Shown here: piece by piece, positions 32,189 through 44,500 of the stretch
How the letters are laid out: each line of letters opens with the position of its first letter
How positions within the stretch are numbered: the first letter of the stretch is position 1
Assembly: GCA_043228905.1 (NCBI GenBank)
Contig: JBHGNT010000013.1
Span: 11,222,001-11,286,000 of the forward strand
DNA length: 64,000 bases
Source: Azolla caroliniana
Lineage: Eukaryota > Polypodiophyta
Direction: 5' to 3'
The notes under the pieces: model-generated
Databases searched by the model: none
Told to the model about the DNA's origin: nothing
Seen by the model: only the letters and a program-made list of their open reading frames with translations
Translations under genes and position numbers: made by a program

Positions 32189-33673
32189 GAGGTACATCAA
32201 GAAGATGATTGGGATGCTCCTTGTATTGATTCCATCCAAAACATTTCTTGCACAAATCGTTCTTATTTAGTGAAACCCTACTCTCATTAGTCCAAAATAT
32301 GGTGATTATATCCTTGATTTTTGATGTTATGGGTGTCACTGGCTTACAACTTGTGGTTAGCTTTAACATACTACTTCCTTCACCACTTGAAATTAACCGA
32401 TTCATTGTATTGTACACAGTTTTTCTACTAACACCAATTACCTTAGATAGCATATTGATGTTAAGATCGTCGACATCACTATTAAATAACACCTTTAAAT
32501 TAGAACTTTTAAGACAAGATCATCTTCTAACTTGCTCATGTTGACTAAACTATTCTGGAGATTATTTACTAGTACATTTGTTACATTTCCATTGAGACCA
32601 TCAAAATCAACTATATCTTTTATCGATGGATCATTTAATATTCTATTAAGTTTTACCTTCTTGTCTTCGTACATGATGTGCTTGGTCAAATTATTGAAAT
32701 AGTCTACAAACTTCCTCTCTATGATGCTCCAAACTTCCATTCTCAACCATAGGAGCCACACCTTCATGCATATATAGCCTTTGTACATAGTCTAACATCT
32801 CTTCATTTGTAAAGTGGCCTTTCACATCTTCTTTCTTATCCTTGAGTTGTCCCCATGCTAATTTTGGTTTGAGCTTAAACAAGTTTTTCTTTTTCATCTC
32901 TTGCATTTGGAAATATCTTCTTTTCTTTCTCCTCACTACTTTCTTATATAGGTGCCATGCAACAATCTTTTCATTTCCCCCCTCTATGGACTTAAACCAT
33001 TTGAGATACATCTTACATTCATCGTCAAACCAAGAATCACATGGAAAACTACATGTATGTCTTATGCTCACCCACATGCCTCTTAAAGTATTGATACCCA
33101 ACCTTAAAGATGATATCCTTCAAATGTTACCAATTTTCTTTAATGTTGTTGCTTACAGAAAAATTTAACAAATGGTTCTCCACTTCATTTGCATACATCT
33201 TAGCTTTTTTGTGGCAAGGTCGGATGATACATCTTTTTTCATCTTTCACACCATGGCATATATTGGAGAAATGTGGAATTGTAAGCTCTCGGTACAATGG
33301 CTTGTGGTCCGAGTCCGGAGATAGAGAACGAACATTAAACACATTCACCAATGATAGATCACATGCCAACATTAATGCGTAATCAACCACACTTCCTCCA
33401 CCCGAGGATGGTAAACATGTGATCACATTTGTCAATGGGAATGCCTTTATACCATTTAGGATAATGTAGTTTGTGCAATTTAACATATGTATCAAAAGTT
33501 TTCCATAATTAGACATGACACAATCCTTTGAGTCACGCAAAAGACAATGTTCTACTACATTTTCTTCAAATGTCTCCACATTTTGGAAATTTCCAACTCT
33601 TTCATTGAAGTCAAGGAGAAAGATACAAGAACAACTAGGAGGCTTAAGACTGGCGTTGAACCGAATTGGTTCT

Positions 33674-33953
33674 TGTTGAGAATCAAGCTCAACATAGCAC
33701 AACGTGTGAACACACATTTTGAGAATCTATGATTACTCAAAGGTCAAGAGTCACACCACTACTCTCTACACATTAACTATGTGTCATAGAATAATATTCT
33801 ATAACACATAACTAATGAGTTACATATTCCCCATGACTATGAGTCTTCACATTCCCCAAGAGAGAGAGTGGTTGTTGTAAGTTAATGAAGAGAGAGGGTG
33901 ACTCTATATAAAGCACCCTCCTTATACTTCATACTAAGTTGGTTGTGACTCCT
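33674..33953 (+). repeat. 5' LTR of Copia-F1, truncated
   Basis: 280 bp starting TGTTGAGAATC. It matches the first 280 bases of the 3' LTR and then stops at the GACTCCTTA junction, having lost the last 170 bases. Confidence 0.88.
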
Positions 33954-33980
33954 TAAAGAAGAAAGGAAGCGTAATCGACA

Positions 33981-34908
33981 ATGAATACTCAAATGGGGAG
34001 CGCTCTCCCTAGTGAGAAGTTGGACTGAAACAACTTCGCATCTTGGGAGTACAAGATGCACCAATACCTTGTCGGCCAAGGCTATTGGGGTTACATCAAG
34101 GGAGCACAAGAAAACCGACCCAAGCCAAAAGACGCTGACTATGCAACGTGGGAGCAAGCGGCAAGCCGAGTGATGTATTGCTTGGCGACATGTGTTCACG
34201 ACCACATGCTTGGGTACATTCGAGAAGCCGAGACGCCGAAGGAAGCGTGAGAGAATCTACGAAAGATTTTCGCCGCCAACACTACCGCGAGAAAGCTTCA
34301 ACTCCGCCAAGAGTTGAACAACATCCAACAAAGGGATATTTCCATCACAAGCTACACCTTGAAGATCAAGGAGCTTTGCGACTCGCTTGGCTCGATAAGC
34401 GTCAATGTGGACGATGATGAGATGGTGCAAATATGCCTCGGCGGCCTTGCACCATGATTCGGCGTGATGCGGACCGCCGTACTAGCACGGGAGAATCCAC
34501 CCTCATTCGATCTTCAATCTCTGTTGTTGGTCGACGAAAACCATGTTCGAACGAGGAGCAACGCCTTGGAAGGCCACATGCTCTACATGCATTCGGACGG
34601 AGGAAGAGGATGCGGCCGTGCAAGAAGAGGCCGATTCGGCCAAGGACGAGGCGGACGAGGCCCGACGTACAAAAACAACTCACAATTTCGGCATCAAGAC
34701 GGAAGCCATCGAGGAACCTTCGGAAGAAGGGGGAGCTTCCATTCCAGTCCGAACCGACAAAGCTCGGTTGAATGCGGATATTGTGGAAAAATCGGTCACC
34801 ACGAAAAGAATATCGTAAGAAGATACGCGAGTCGGATTCCACTAGCCGATAACTCACCAACTACGCCATCAACTCTGACTATGACGATCACGGTGGAATG
34901 TTCGTGAT
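33981..34908 (+). pseudogene. Copia-F1 gag, broken
   Basis: Starts with ATG at 33981 (MNTQMGSALPSEKLD), with a stop soon after. The core WEYKMHQYLVGQGYWGYIKG runs at 34056-34250 and continues through CDSLGSISVNVDDDEMVQICLGGL at 34375-34455, each after single stops. A Gly/Arg-rich tract precedes the zinc knuckle CGYCGKIGHHEKN at about 34765-34810, whose last cysteine is missing. Confidence 0.85.
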
Positions 34909-36265
34909 GAGACATAGAGCGAATTCTATGTCGGCCTCTACTTCTACTAATGCCTCCGGTCCGAAAGATGTATGGTTCGTCGATTCCGGTGCCTCAAACC
35001 ATATGACGTCGCATCAAGAATGGTTCCGAGAACTTCGAGAGCTGGACCGACCTGGGTATGTCAAAACTAATGACGACACTATGCACCCGATTCGGCACAT
35101 CGGCAATGTTCCGTTCGGAGAAGAAGATAAACAAACTTATATTAAAAATGTCTTGCATGTACCAACTATCACGAAGAATTTGGTCTCCGTCGGCCAAGTT
35201 GTAGAGCAAGGAATGCAAGTACGATTTAATCAAGGCAGTTGCTTCATCGAAAAAGAGGGCCGACTCATCGCTTGCGAACGAAGAGAGGGCCGAATGTTCA
35301 TTCTTGACTCACACGAGATGAAATCGGCCATGTTCACAAAGGGCATGAAAGCTAATTCCGACATAGAGTTATGGCACAAGCGGATTGGCCATATCAACCT
35401 CCAAAAGCTCAAGGCAATGCAATCGAAAGGAGTCGTCATCGGGCTCCCGAAATTCACGGAGAAAGAGATTGAAGGCGTGTGTGCCGCTTGCCAATTCGGC
35501 AAGTGACATCGGCACCCATTTCCGAAGGAGCAGAACGTGAGAAAAGGCATACTCGACGTAATTCATTCCGATGTATGGGGATCGGCTAAAATGGTGACAT
35601 TCGGCGGATACCGATACTACGTGACCTTTATCGACGACTTCTCTAGGCACACTTCAATCTACCTGATGCGGCAAAAGAGCGAAGTGTTCAGACACTTCCA
35701 AAATTTCAAGAATGAAGTCGGGAAAGCCACTGGCCGACATGTACGATGTCTTCAACCAGATGGAGGGAAGGAATATTTCTCGGATGAGTTTACGGCGTAT
35801 CTACAGAAAGAAGGAATTCGGTGAGAGTTTTCGTGTCAACATACGCCACAACAAAACGGAGTGACCGAACAAAAGAATTGACACATCCTCGAAGTAACAT
35901 GGGCCATGAACGAAAAGCACGTTCCAAAGTCATACTAGGCAAAAGCGGCTAACACCGCCGTATACCTCATGAATCGGTGTAGGACATCGGCATGCATGAC
36001 CTTACTCCGCACGAGAAGTTCTTCGGAAAGAAGCCGGACCTATCACATGTTTAGATATTCAGCTCCATTGCGTACATGCACATCCCCGACGAGAAGCGTC
36101 AAAAGCTCGACCCGAAGTCGGAGAAATGTATTCTCATAGGATACTCACTGGAGCAAAAGGGGTAAAAGTGCTACAACCCCTCAACTCGAAAAATCTCGAG
36201 TAAGTCGAGACGTCGTTTTCAACGAGTCCACATCCTGGTACGCACCAGAGACAACTTCGACTTCG
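34898..36265 (+). pseudogene. Copia-F1 protease and integrase, broken
   Basis: 34898-35506 is open for 202 codons and includes the protease DSGASNHMTSHQEWF and the pre-integrase WHKRIGHINLQKL with CAACQFGK. A stop at 35504 separates it from the integrase core at 35537-35824 (FIDDFSRHTS, QPDGGKEYF). The glutamate block reads TPQQNGVTEQKN at about 35845-35878, followed by several stops to 36265. Confidence 0.86.
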
Positions 36266-36268
36266 ATT

Positions 36269-38168
36269 TTGCTCGACCTGGATTCCGCCGAAATAGAGAT
36301 AGACGCAGAAGATCGACTCATGCGCATGTTCGAAGAAACCCCAATTATGACAAGGCTTAGTGGGCCACAAGAGCCACCGAGCGATCAAAGCACATCTCGG
36401 CCGAGTCCGAAGATGGACAAAGGGAAGGTGAAAATGCCGGAGTATGAAGACGATCACTTCGACGGCAACGAATCAACTCACTCCCTCGATAGTGAGTTCG
36501 AAGGCCTTGAGATCCAGACAAATGGAGCGGAGAACGTTGTAGTATCCGCAAACAAGAAGCTCCGCCGATCCACCCGTGAAAAGAACCCCGTAAGCCAATT
36601 CGGCTACAACGATTATATGGCATACCATTATGCTTTTATGATGAAGGTAGCAATACTACGGGAGCTGGAAACCTTTTCTGAAGCCGCAAAGGACCTGCGA
36701 TGGATCGAAGCAATGAATGAGGAGATGCGTGCATTATGCAAGAATGAGAATGGGATCTCATTCCCCACTCACCGCACAAGAAGGCAATTGGCTGCAGATG
36801 GATCTACAAGGTGAAGTATAATGCCGACGGCTCCGTCAACCGCTACAAAGCTCGACTCGTAGCGAAAGGATACACACAAACACATGGAGTCGACTATGAA
36901 GAGAGCTTTGCCCTAGTGGCAAAGATGAAGACGGTGCGGACCATGATTGCACTTGCAGCGGCAAAAGGGTGGCACCTCCACCAAATGGATGTCAAGAACA
37001 CCTTTCTTCAAGGTGAATTAGATGAGGAGGTGTACATGGTACAACCACCCGGCTTCGAATCGTGCATTCATCCAAAACCCGTATACCAACTCAAGAAGCC
37101 TCTCTATGGCCTCAAGCAAGCACCGCATGCTTGGCATTCGAAGATTACGCAATATCTTCACCAAATCGGCTTTCGAATGTTGAAATCCGACAACTCCCTC
37201 TACGTACGACACGAATCTAGAAGCCTAATTATCATCATCCTATATGTGGATGATCTGGTCATTGGAGGTGAAAGTCTAGTCGACATCAACAAGGTGAAGT
37301 GCCTCCTCTCCGGAAAATTCGAGATGACGGACATGAAGGAGCTCCATTACTTCCTTGGCATCGAAGTAATTCGGATTCCAGCCATCATTATGATCTCTCA
37401 ACTGCACTACATTCTCAACTTGTTATACAAGTTCCGGATGACTGAGTGCAAAACGGTCGCTACACCTCTCGATTGAAACCTCAAACTAGATGCTCACTAT
37501 GGCACAGACGAGTGCGAGCCGACCCAATATCGTCAACTGATCGGGAGCCTCATCTATCTCACGATCACTCGACCTGACCTTAGCTATCCAGTCGGACTCC
37601 TCAACCAATTCATGCAAAAACCACGCGACATTCACTTGGATTGTGCTAAGCAAGTATTACGATATGTGAGCGGCACAATGGATTACAACGTTCTCTATGC
37701 ATCGGCCACACCAATACGACTCGAAGGGTACACAGACGCGGACTAGGCAGGCTACAAAGCTGTTCAACGATCTTGGAGTAGTAAGAAGCAGCCTACCATC
37801 GCACTTTCGAGTACGGAGGCCGAATATAGGGGCGCAACCATAGCTGCAGGTGAAGTTGTATGGCTCAAGAGGATTTTGAAGGATCTGGGCATCCCCATCA
37901 AGGATTCGACTCCCATTTACTGCGACAATATGACCAGTATATATCTGGCTCGGAACCCGGTGTTCCGCGCGCGCACAAAGCACATCGAAGTACACTATCA
38001 CTTCATTCGAGAGTGCGTATAGGCCGGAGATGTCGACCTTCAACACGTCAACACGAATCTTCAGACGACCGACATCTTCACCAAAGCCTTAGGAGCCAAC
38101 AAGCTTCAGCAATTCATGTCAGACCTTGGATTGACGATCCCTGACTTGCCAAGCTTGAGGGGGAGTAC
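36269..38168 (+). pseudogene. Copia-F1 linker, RT and RNase H, broken
   Basis: An acidic linker (36269-36760) carries the LRRSTREKNPVSQFGYNDYM motif. RT is at 36811-37476 with MDVKNTFLQGELDEEVYM and YVDD at 37243-37254. One stop separates the final RT part (37480-37745), which has lost a short segment at the start of RNase H. RNase H carries [13 protein letters not shown] and YCDNMTSIYLARNP at 37810-37965. The protein ends in LPSLRG at the internal polypurine tract. Four to five in-frame stops are visible. Confidence 0.88.
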
Positions 38169-38296
38169 AAGTGAGAACTGGATATCGTCTGAACTGGGTA
38201 CGAGCCGAAGCGGATACCGGAGATCATCCGAACCGGATACCAACCGAAGCGGACATCAATCGAAATGAACCGACCCGAGTTGAGCTTGAGGGGGCG

Positions 38297-38746
38297 TGCT
38301 GAGAATCAAGCTCAACATAGCAAAACGTGTGAACACACCTTTTGAGAATCTATGATTACTCAGAAGGTCAAGAGTCACACCACTACTCTCTACACATTAA
38401 CTATGTGTCATAGAATCATATTCTATGACACATAACTAATGAGTTACATATTCCCCATGACTATGAGTCTTCACATTCCCCAAGAGAGAGAGTGGTTGTT
38501 GTAAGTTAATGAAGAGAGAGGGTGACTCTATATAAAGCACCCTCCTCATACTTCATACTAAGTTGGTTGTGACTCCTTATTATGCTACATTTTGTAATTC
38601 TTATTCTACTTGTGAAATATACACCTTCTTCTTGAGTATTCCTTTTTCTATCTATCTTGTGTTCTCTTATCTCTTCTCTTTCCTCTCACACATACACATA
38701 ACACACATCTCTTCCACTACACAAGAATCACCATTGATTCTTTATA
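38297..38746 (+). repeat. 3' LTR of Copia-F1
   Basis: 450 bp starting TGCTGAGAATC, preceded by the tract TGAGCTTGAGGGGGCG. A second tract, AAGCTTGAGGGGGAGTAC, lies upstream at 38151-38168, right after the end of pol. Confidence 0.88.
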
Positions 38747-38751
38747 GTTCT

Positions 38752-38957
38752 CAATAATGCCATGTGCCTCTTTTTATAGTGTGCTTAGGAGTATTCTTGA
38801 CATTTCTAGAATGTTCTAGAGAAATCTACAATATACATGGATTTCCTAAGTGAAATAATCAATGAAAACAATATTTCTCATATTACAATGTATAGCTTAA
38901 TGGTAGGGCTTCAACCCATGTGACATGGGTTCAAATCCTTTTGTCCGAAAGTCTTCA
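38752..38957 (-). repeat. 3' LTR of Gypsy-C3, second part
   Basis: Continuation of the LTR begun at 33632-33673. It contains the TATA box (minus TATAAAAAG, 38771-38779), a heat-shock-like motif with three perfect units (38800-38817) and the tRNA-like segment on the plus strand (38884-38949). Confidence 0.8.
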
Positions 38958-39249
38958 CATATCGTATCGATAATGGGGGAATCCAATGGAGTGTCAAAAA
39001 CCCACGTTGCTTGCAGTTGTGTTGGTCCCAGATAACTTGCTTTTGATTATCAAATGTTGGATCATCGGGAAGAGGTGCTAGATACGAGTGACGCGATAAT
39101 GCATCTGTCTTCCCTTGATGCTTCCTAGGACGTTATGTAATTTTGAAGTCGAAACAAGTGAGGAATTGGGCCCATCGAGCTTGTCGTGGATTTAATACAC
39201 GAGCATTCTGGAAGTAGGCAAGATTTTTGTAATAACTAAATACGGTGAC

Positions 39250-40949
39250 TTAATGAGAAGATCCCTCTAAAAAATGCCGCCATTGTGCAAAAGAGTCCAC
39301 TATTGCTAGTAGCTCCTTGTCATGTATCTCGTAGTTCATTTCGGTGGCGTCAAACTTGCGCGAGTGGAAAGCCACATGATGTAGTTTTTCATCATCGCCT
39401 TGTGATAGAATGCTACCAAGGACGAAATTCGACGTGTCTACCTCAATGATGAACGGTTTTTTTGGATCAACATGAGCTAGAATAGGAGCTGATGTAAATG
39501 CTTTCTGAAGACTCACAAAAGCCGTGTCCGCTTCCTTAGACAAAAAAACTACTCCCCCTTCTTGGTAAGTTGTGTGAGAGGCAAAATAAGCTTTGAGTAG
39601 TCCTGTATAAACTTGCAGTAGAAATTTTCAAAGCCTAAAAAACATTGCACATCTCATAATGAACGTGGAGTCTACCATTCCACCACATTTTTCACCTTAG
39701 TTGGATCCATAGAGATGCCTTCAAAGGAGATGACATAGCCTAGAAATTCCACCCGGTTGTAGTCAAAACTATATTTTTCCAGTTTTGCATAAAGACCATG
39801 TTCTTGAAGTCATTTTCGTACTAATAGTACATGAGAATCCTGCTCTTCTTGAGTCTTCAAGTAAACTAGTAGCTCATCCAAATAGGTGATCAAACTGATA
39901 TCCAAGAGATTTTGGAATATATCATTTGCCATGTGCTGGAAGACTGCTGGCGCATTGGTGAGACCAAATGGCATAACCGTATACTCGAAATGCCCATATC
40001 GGGTGCGAAAAGCGGTCTTCCATTCATCTCTCGGTTTGATCTGTACAAGGTTATATGCTCCTCGTAAGTCGATCTTTGTGAAGAACTTTGCACCATTAAT
40101 CCATTCTAAAAGACTCGAGATAAGGGGAAGTGCATACCTATTCCTAATGGTGACCTTATTCAAGACATGGTAATTCATGACGAGACGAAGTGATCCATCC
40201 TTTTTCTTGACAAAGAAGATGGGTGTGCCGGCTGGAGATTTTGAATGTCGAATGAACCCATTTGGCAAATTCTCCTCTATGTAGGCTCGAAGGACTTCTA
40301 GCTCGGTTGGTGACAAGTTGTAGATCGGTCCCCATGGTGGCACTTCTCCTGGTTATAAATCAATGGGACAATCAGACGGTCGATGGTGAGGAAGAGTACT
40401 AGCTTGTACCTTATCAAACACGTCGGCATAATGACGATACTTCTCTGGAAGTTGAACTATGGATTCCTCTTTAGTGGTGTTGGAAGGTTTTACTGATATT
40501 GGGAATACAAACATTGTTTCCTTGCGTCCTTCCTCACGCAATTGATGTAGCGAAATGGTTGATATTCAATGAGTAGATCCTCGGGTTTGTCGATACCGGA
40601 TTTGTCTTGTTCTTCTATCTATGTCTGGGTTATGTGATTCAAACCATGGTAACCCCTTGACAATTGGATGCTCTAGACTACTAATTATATTAAATGATAA
40701 TACACATACCAAATTATCTAGAACAACCTGAATCGGCTCTAACTCTTCTATGATATTTCCGGAAGCAATGGGGCGACCATCAATGACTATTACAAATGTT
40801 GGGCAAGGAAGCTTTCTTAGGGATATCTGATGAGCTTGGGCAAAATTCCTATCCATGAAGTAAGAATTGGCTCTGCAATCTAAGAGTGCTAAGACATGTA
40901 TTGGAGGGGTACTTTTAGTACTAACTGTTACTTGAGCTAAGAACACATT
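39250..40949 (-). pseudogene. Gypsy-C3 protease, RT and RNase H, broken
   Basis: Protease at 40566-40949 has LALLDCRANSYFMDRNF, with the DSG triad changed to DCR. The linker is at 40353-40541. RT is at 39810-40343, with [30 protein letters not shown] and a polymerase box of YLDE where YLDD is expected. RNase H is at 39250-39543, with VDTSNFVLGSILSQ and [14 protein letters not shown]. The region 38990-39240 carries the tail leading to integrase, which is then deleted. Confidence 0.87.
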
Positions 40950-41383
40950 TGTAAAAGAATACATTGTGCGGAAGTGTGTGCGTAAACTTAGAGTACATAG
41001 TTCGGAGGAATAAGACTGTTAGGTAAAACATAGAAAACGCAGAGATGGAGATGGAGAGGGAGAGACAGAGAGAGAGAGAGACACTATAGATCAAGTTCAA
41101 AATAATTCTCTATTCTGTGTATACATACTTCGTGCTCAGTGAGCACCTTATATACAAGCCTTGACAATGGGGCTAACACAAGTACTGACAGTACTGGAAT
41201 GCTCATAAATGAGCCGACTACACAAACTCCCAAAATTAGTCCCTTACGAGGAATAACGCTCTAACGGCCTCTTCGGTTTTCACACTGATCCGGCCCTATT
41301 TGTGCGTACTTTTTCACGCACCCAGTCTATGCACTGGGTTACGCTGCGTACTTCGCACCGAATGTTGAGCTTGTCTCTCAACA
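40950..41383 (-). repeat. 3' LTR of Copia-A2
   Basis: 434 bp from TGTAAAAGAATAC to CTCAACA. The polypurine tract (minus CTTGAGGGGGAG) is at 41384-41395 and an internal copy is at 41919-41929. Confidence 0.88.
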
Positions 41384-41595
41384 CTCCCCCTCAAGCTCAA
41401 CTTGAGGTTCCACTTGCTCCACCGGATCTACGCTCTAGTTCCTTCTGGCTTCATGCCTCGCTCGCGCTCCTCGACCCATTCAATTCCGCGCTCTTCGACC
41501 CTTCCGGTTAGCTTGTTAGCTTGTTTGGCCCTTCTCAGCTCCCTTGCTGTCGCGGTGTTGGTGCGTCCTTCGCTGCCCTTTTCTCTGCATGGCCT

Positions 41596-44500
41596 TCAAC
41601 TGATTCGGCGTATCCGAATCGAACATTCCGATGGAATCGAACGCTTCCGATTCAATTCTGCTCTCATCCGAATTGGCTGTCTCCAATTCGTCCTGAATCT
41701 TCGGCCCCTGACAACATCCGACCACATCTTAGTCTTGGCCTTATCTCCCCTTGTTTCGGCTGTCCTCGACTTCTTCTCATGCTTACGGGCCTTGCTTCTT
41801 TCTTCGGCTTCTTCAGCCGGTTCGAAGTCAAATTCTCCATCCAACTCGGCATCTCGGTCACTTCCGCCGTGATGCTTACCTCCGCTCCTTTCACGCTCTT
41901 GTCCATGTTCTTCCTTTCTCCCCCTCAAGTTCGGCGTGTCGAGATGACACAACCCAAGCGCACCCGAGAATTGTCGTAACTTGTCGAGACCAAGAGGCTT
42001 GGTGAAGATGTCGGCAACTTGCCGATCCGTCGGAACATGCACTAGTTCAACTTCACCTGAAAGGACCTGCTCGCGGACAAAATGGTAATGCACCTCAATG
42101 TGCTTGGTCCGGGCGTGGAACACGGGGTTTTTCGCAAGGTGGATACTGTTGAGGTTGTCGCAATAGATTGTCGTCGGATCAGACACCTCTACCTACAAAT
42201 CCCGTAATAGCCGTTTCAGCCAAATGACTTCGCACGTAGCGACAGTCGCCCCTCGATATTCGGCCTCCGTGCTCGACAGTGCTACTTTTGGTTGCTTTTT
42301 GCTGCTCCACACGATCTCCGCACTTCCTAATGAGAAGGCGTATCCAGATGTGGATCTACGATCACTAGCGTTTCCGACCCAATCGGCATCTGTGTAGCCG
42401 ACTAACTGTTCGGCTATGCTTGCTCAAGATAGCAACGCCATGTCTTTTGTGCCGCTGACATATTGCAATATCCATTGCGCGCACTAAAAATGTTCGGCCG
42501 TAGGCTGCGACATGAATTCACTGATTAAGCCGTCCGGGTAGCTAAGATCTGGCCGAGTAATTGTCAAATAGATAAGGCTCCCAACAATCTATCGGAACCG
42601 TGTTGGGTCGCACGCCTTGCCCGAATCTGGGCAAAGCTTCACGTTTTTATCCAGAGGGGTCAAGATGGGCTTACAGTTTGCCATCCCGAACATGAAGAGC
42701 ATATTCAACGCGTAATGACGTTGGCTGATCAATATGCCTTCGGGGGTATGAATCACTTCGATCCCGAGGAAGTAATGAAGGTCTCCGAGATCCTTCATTT
42801 CAAACGATGCCGCAAGCTGAGACTTCACGCGGCGGATTTTGTCTAGGTTGGCACCGACGATGACTAAATCATCAACATATAATAGGAGACTAATTGGTCC
42901 GTGTTGACCTTGCCAAACAAATAGCGAAGAGTCTATTTTCGACGTTGTAAACCCATCCTATGCAGCTGTTGCATAATCTTCGCGTTCCAGGCTCGCGAGG
43001 CTTGCTTAAGTCCGTACAATCACTTCTTCAGTCTGCAAACCGCCGAGGTGTTTCGTTCGGATAGAAATCTGGGGGGCTGTATCATGTACACCTGTTCCTC
43101 AAGATCACCTTGCAGGAACGCGTTCTTTGCATCCATTTGATGTAAGTGCCACCCCTTTGTCGCAACTACGGCTAGCAGAACACGGACGGTGGTCATTTTT
43201 GCGATAGGCACAAAGGTCTCATCGTAATCGATGTCGTGTTGTTGCGCATAGCCTTTCGCTACTAAGCGGGCCTTGTATCGATTGACGGAGCCGTCGGTAT
43301 TGTATTTCACTTTATACATCCACCGACATTCGATTGGCTTCACACCCTTTGGTGCGTCAACCAGGTCCCATGTCTCGTTCTGCGTTAAGGCGCACATCTC
43401 TTCCTGCATTGTGGCACGCCAATTTGCGTCCTTCGCCGCTTCTACATAGCTCGCTGACTCACGCACTTCCGCCACTCGCGTTATGTACACATAGTAGTGC
43501 GCCATGTATTCATTATACCCATATCTCTTTACGGGGTTCTTCAGGCGGGTAGATCGGCGTAATTCGTGATTACCCAATTTCACGACCTTTTCGGCTACTA
43601 CTGACCTCTTCTGTGGAGGTTCTTTTTCAGTTTACCAGTAGTCAGACTCACTCCGATCGGACTCGGCGCTACCGAAGTCATATTCCGGCATTTTCTTCTT
43701 GCCTTTTTCCTTGCGCGTAAGCCTTCTCCTCGGCTTCCTGCGCGGGGAATGCACGACCGAGTCTCCACTACTCGATGTCTCCTCATCTGGCTGTCCATCT
43801 CGGCCCAACCCCTCATTCGGCCCGCTTAGCCGAAATGACATCAGTCTCTCTCTCAGAGCTCCGACATCCTCATCATGCGGAGGCATTTCAGCCTCGCTGA
43901 TTACTTCTTTAGAAATCAGAATGGAGTCACGAGGTTCTGGAGGTGAAGGCAAGTACCACGAAGCGGATTCGTCAAATACAACATCGTGGCTTACACGTAC
44001 TTCCTTTGTTTGGGGGTTATAGCAGTTATACCCCTTTTGCTCGTCTGAATAGCCGACCAAGATACATTTCCCGGCCTTGGCATCTAGCTTCCTCCTCTTC
44101 TCCTTTAGCACGTGCACATACATGATGCTGCTGAAAATCCTCAAGTGTGCCAAATTCGGTTTCTTTCCGAAATACAACTCATGTGGCGACCCTCCTCCAT
44201 TAGCCGAAGTCCGATTCTGCAGGTAGACAGCCGTCTTCACGGCTTCGGCCCAATAGAATTTCGGCATATGCTTCTCTTCAAGCATTGCCTTGGCCGCTTC
44301 TTCAATCATCCGATTCTTCCGCTCGGCTACGCCGTTCTGCTCCGGTGTATATCTACACGAGAATTCGTGTCGAATTCCCTCCTTTTGTAGATAACTTGTG
44401 AATTGGTCGGAGAAGTACTCCTTCCTGCCATTAGACAGTAGGCATTTGATCTTACGCCCTATTTCCCTTTCTACAAGGCTCTTAACCTTCAGGAAACATG

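Larger units (their letters stand above)
30032..33631 (-). pseudogene. X2: composite gene with endonuclease-like, HTH and cysteine-rich regions
   Basis: Minus strand, 5' to 3'. 33127-33717 has endonuclease/exonuclease/phosphatase hallmarks: LLDFNERVGNF (cf. GDFN), GGGSVVDYALM and SPDSDHKPLY (cf. SDH). 32691-33101 is the basic linker that follows this domain in LINE-like proteins (SWFDDECK, then RRKKRRYFQ). 32189-32788 carries an HTH-like SKVIGVSRKTVYNTMNRLI and an FWTNESRVSLNKNDLCKK segment. An intron at 30544-32186 (GT-AG, phase 0) leads to 30032-30543, with FDSLKPFCVRSLKDRLTCC, then CVMGICQDCG and KELSSEILIPVKLFD. No reverse transcriptase is present. The middle and C-terminal parts remind me of large HTH-containing proteins in animal genomes that I cannot name. 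Stops and frameshifts are frequent, and the gene is cut at both ends. Confidence 0.5.
33674..38746 (+). mobile_element. Copia-F1, nearly complete Ty1/copia element
   Basis: Flanked by GTTCT at 33669-33673 and 38747-38751, inside the Gypsy-C3 3' LTR. The 5' LTR (33674-33953) has lost its 3' part and the primer site. The 3' LTR is full length. Gag, protease, integrase, RT and RNase H are all present with scattered stops. Relatives are F2 (57887-59627) and, more distantly, Copia-A, whose gag has the same KMHQYL.G.GYW motif. Confidence 0.92.

Noticed and set aside
33127-33717. Complete LINE retrotransposon
   Set aside because: The endonuclease domain is LINE-like, but no reverse transcriptase, poly(A) tail or variable-length duplication follows. 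The next sequence is an HTH and cysteine-rich region.
38884-38949. Genuine tRNA gene
   Set aside because: A- and B-box-like sequences are present, but the acceptor and anticodon arms do not pair, and the same segment recurs inside LTRs.
41402-42005. Plus-strand open frames at 41402-42005
   Set aside because: Antisense to the Copia-A2 RNase H tail and the segment between its two purine tracts; low-complexity Leu/Ser-rich translations.
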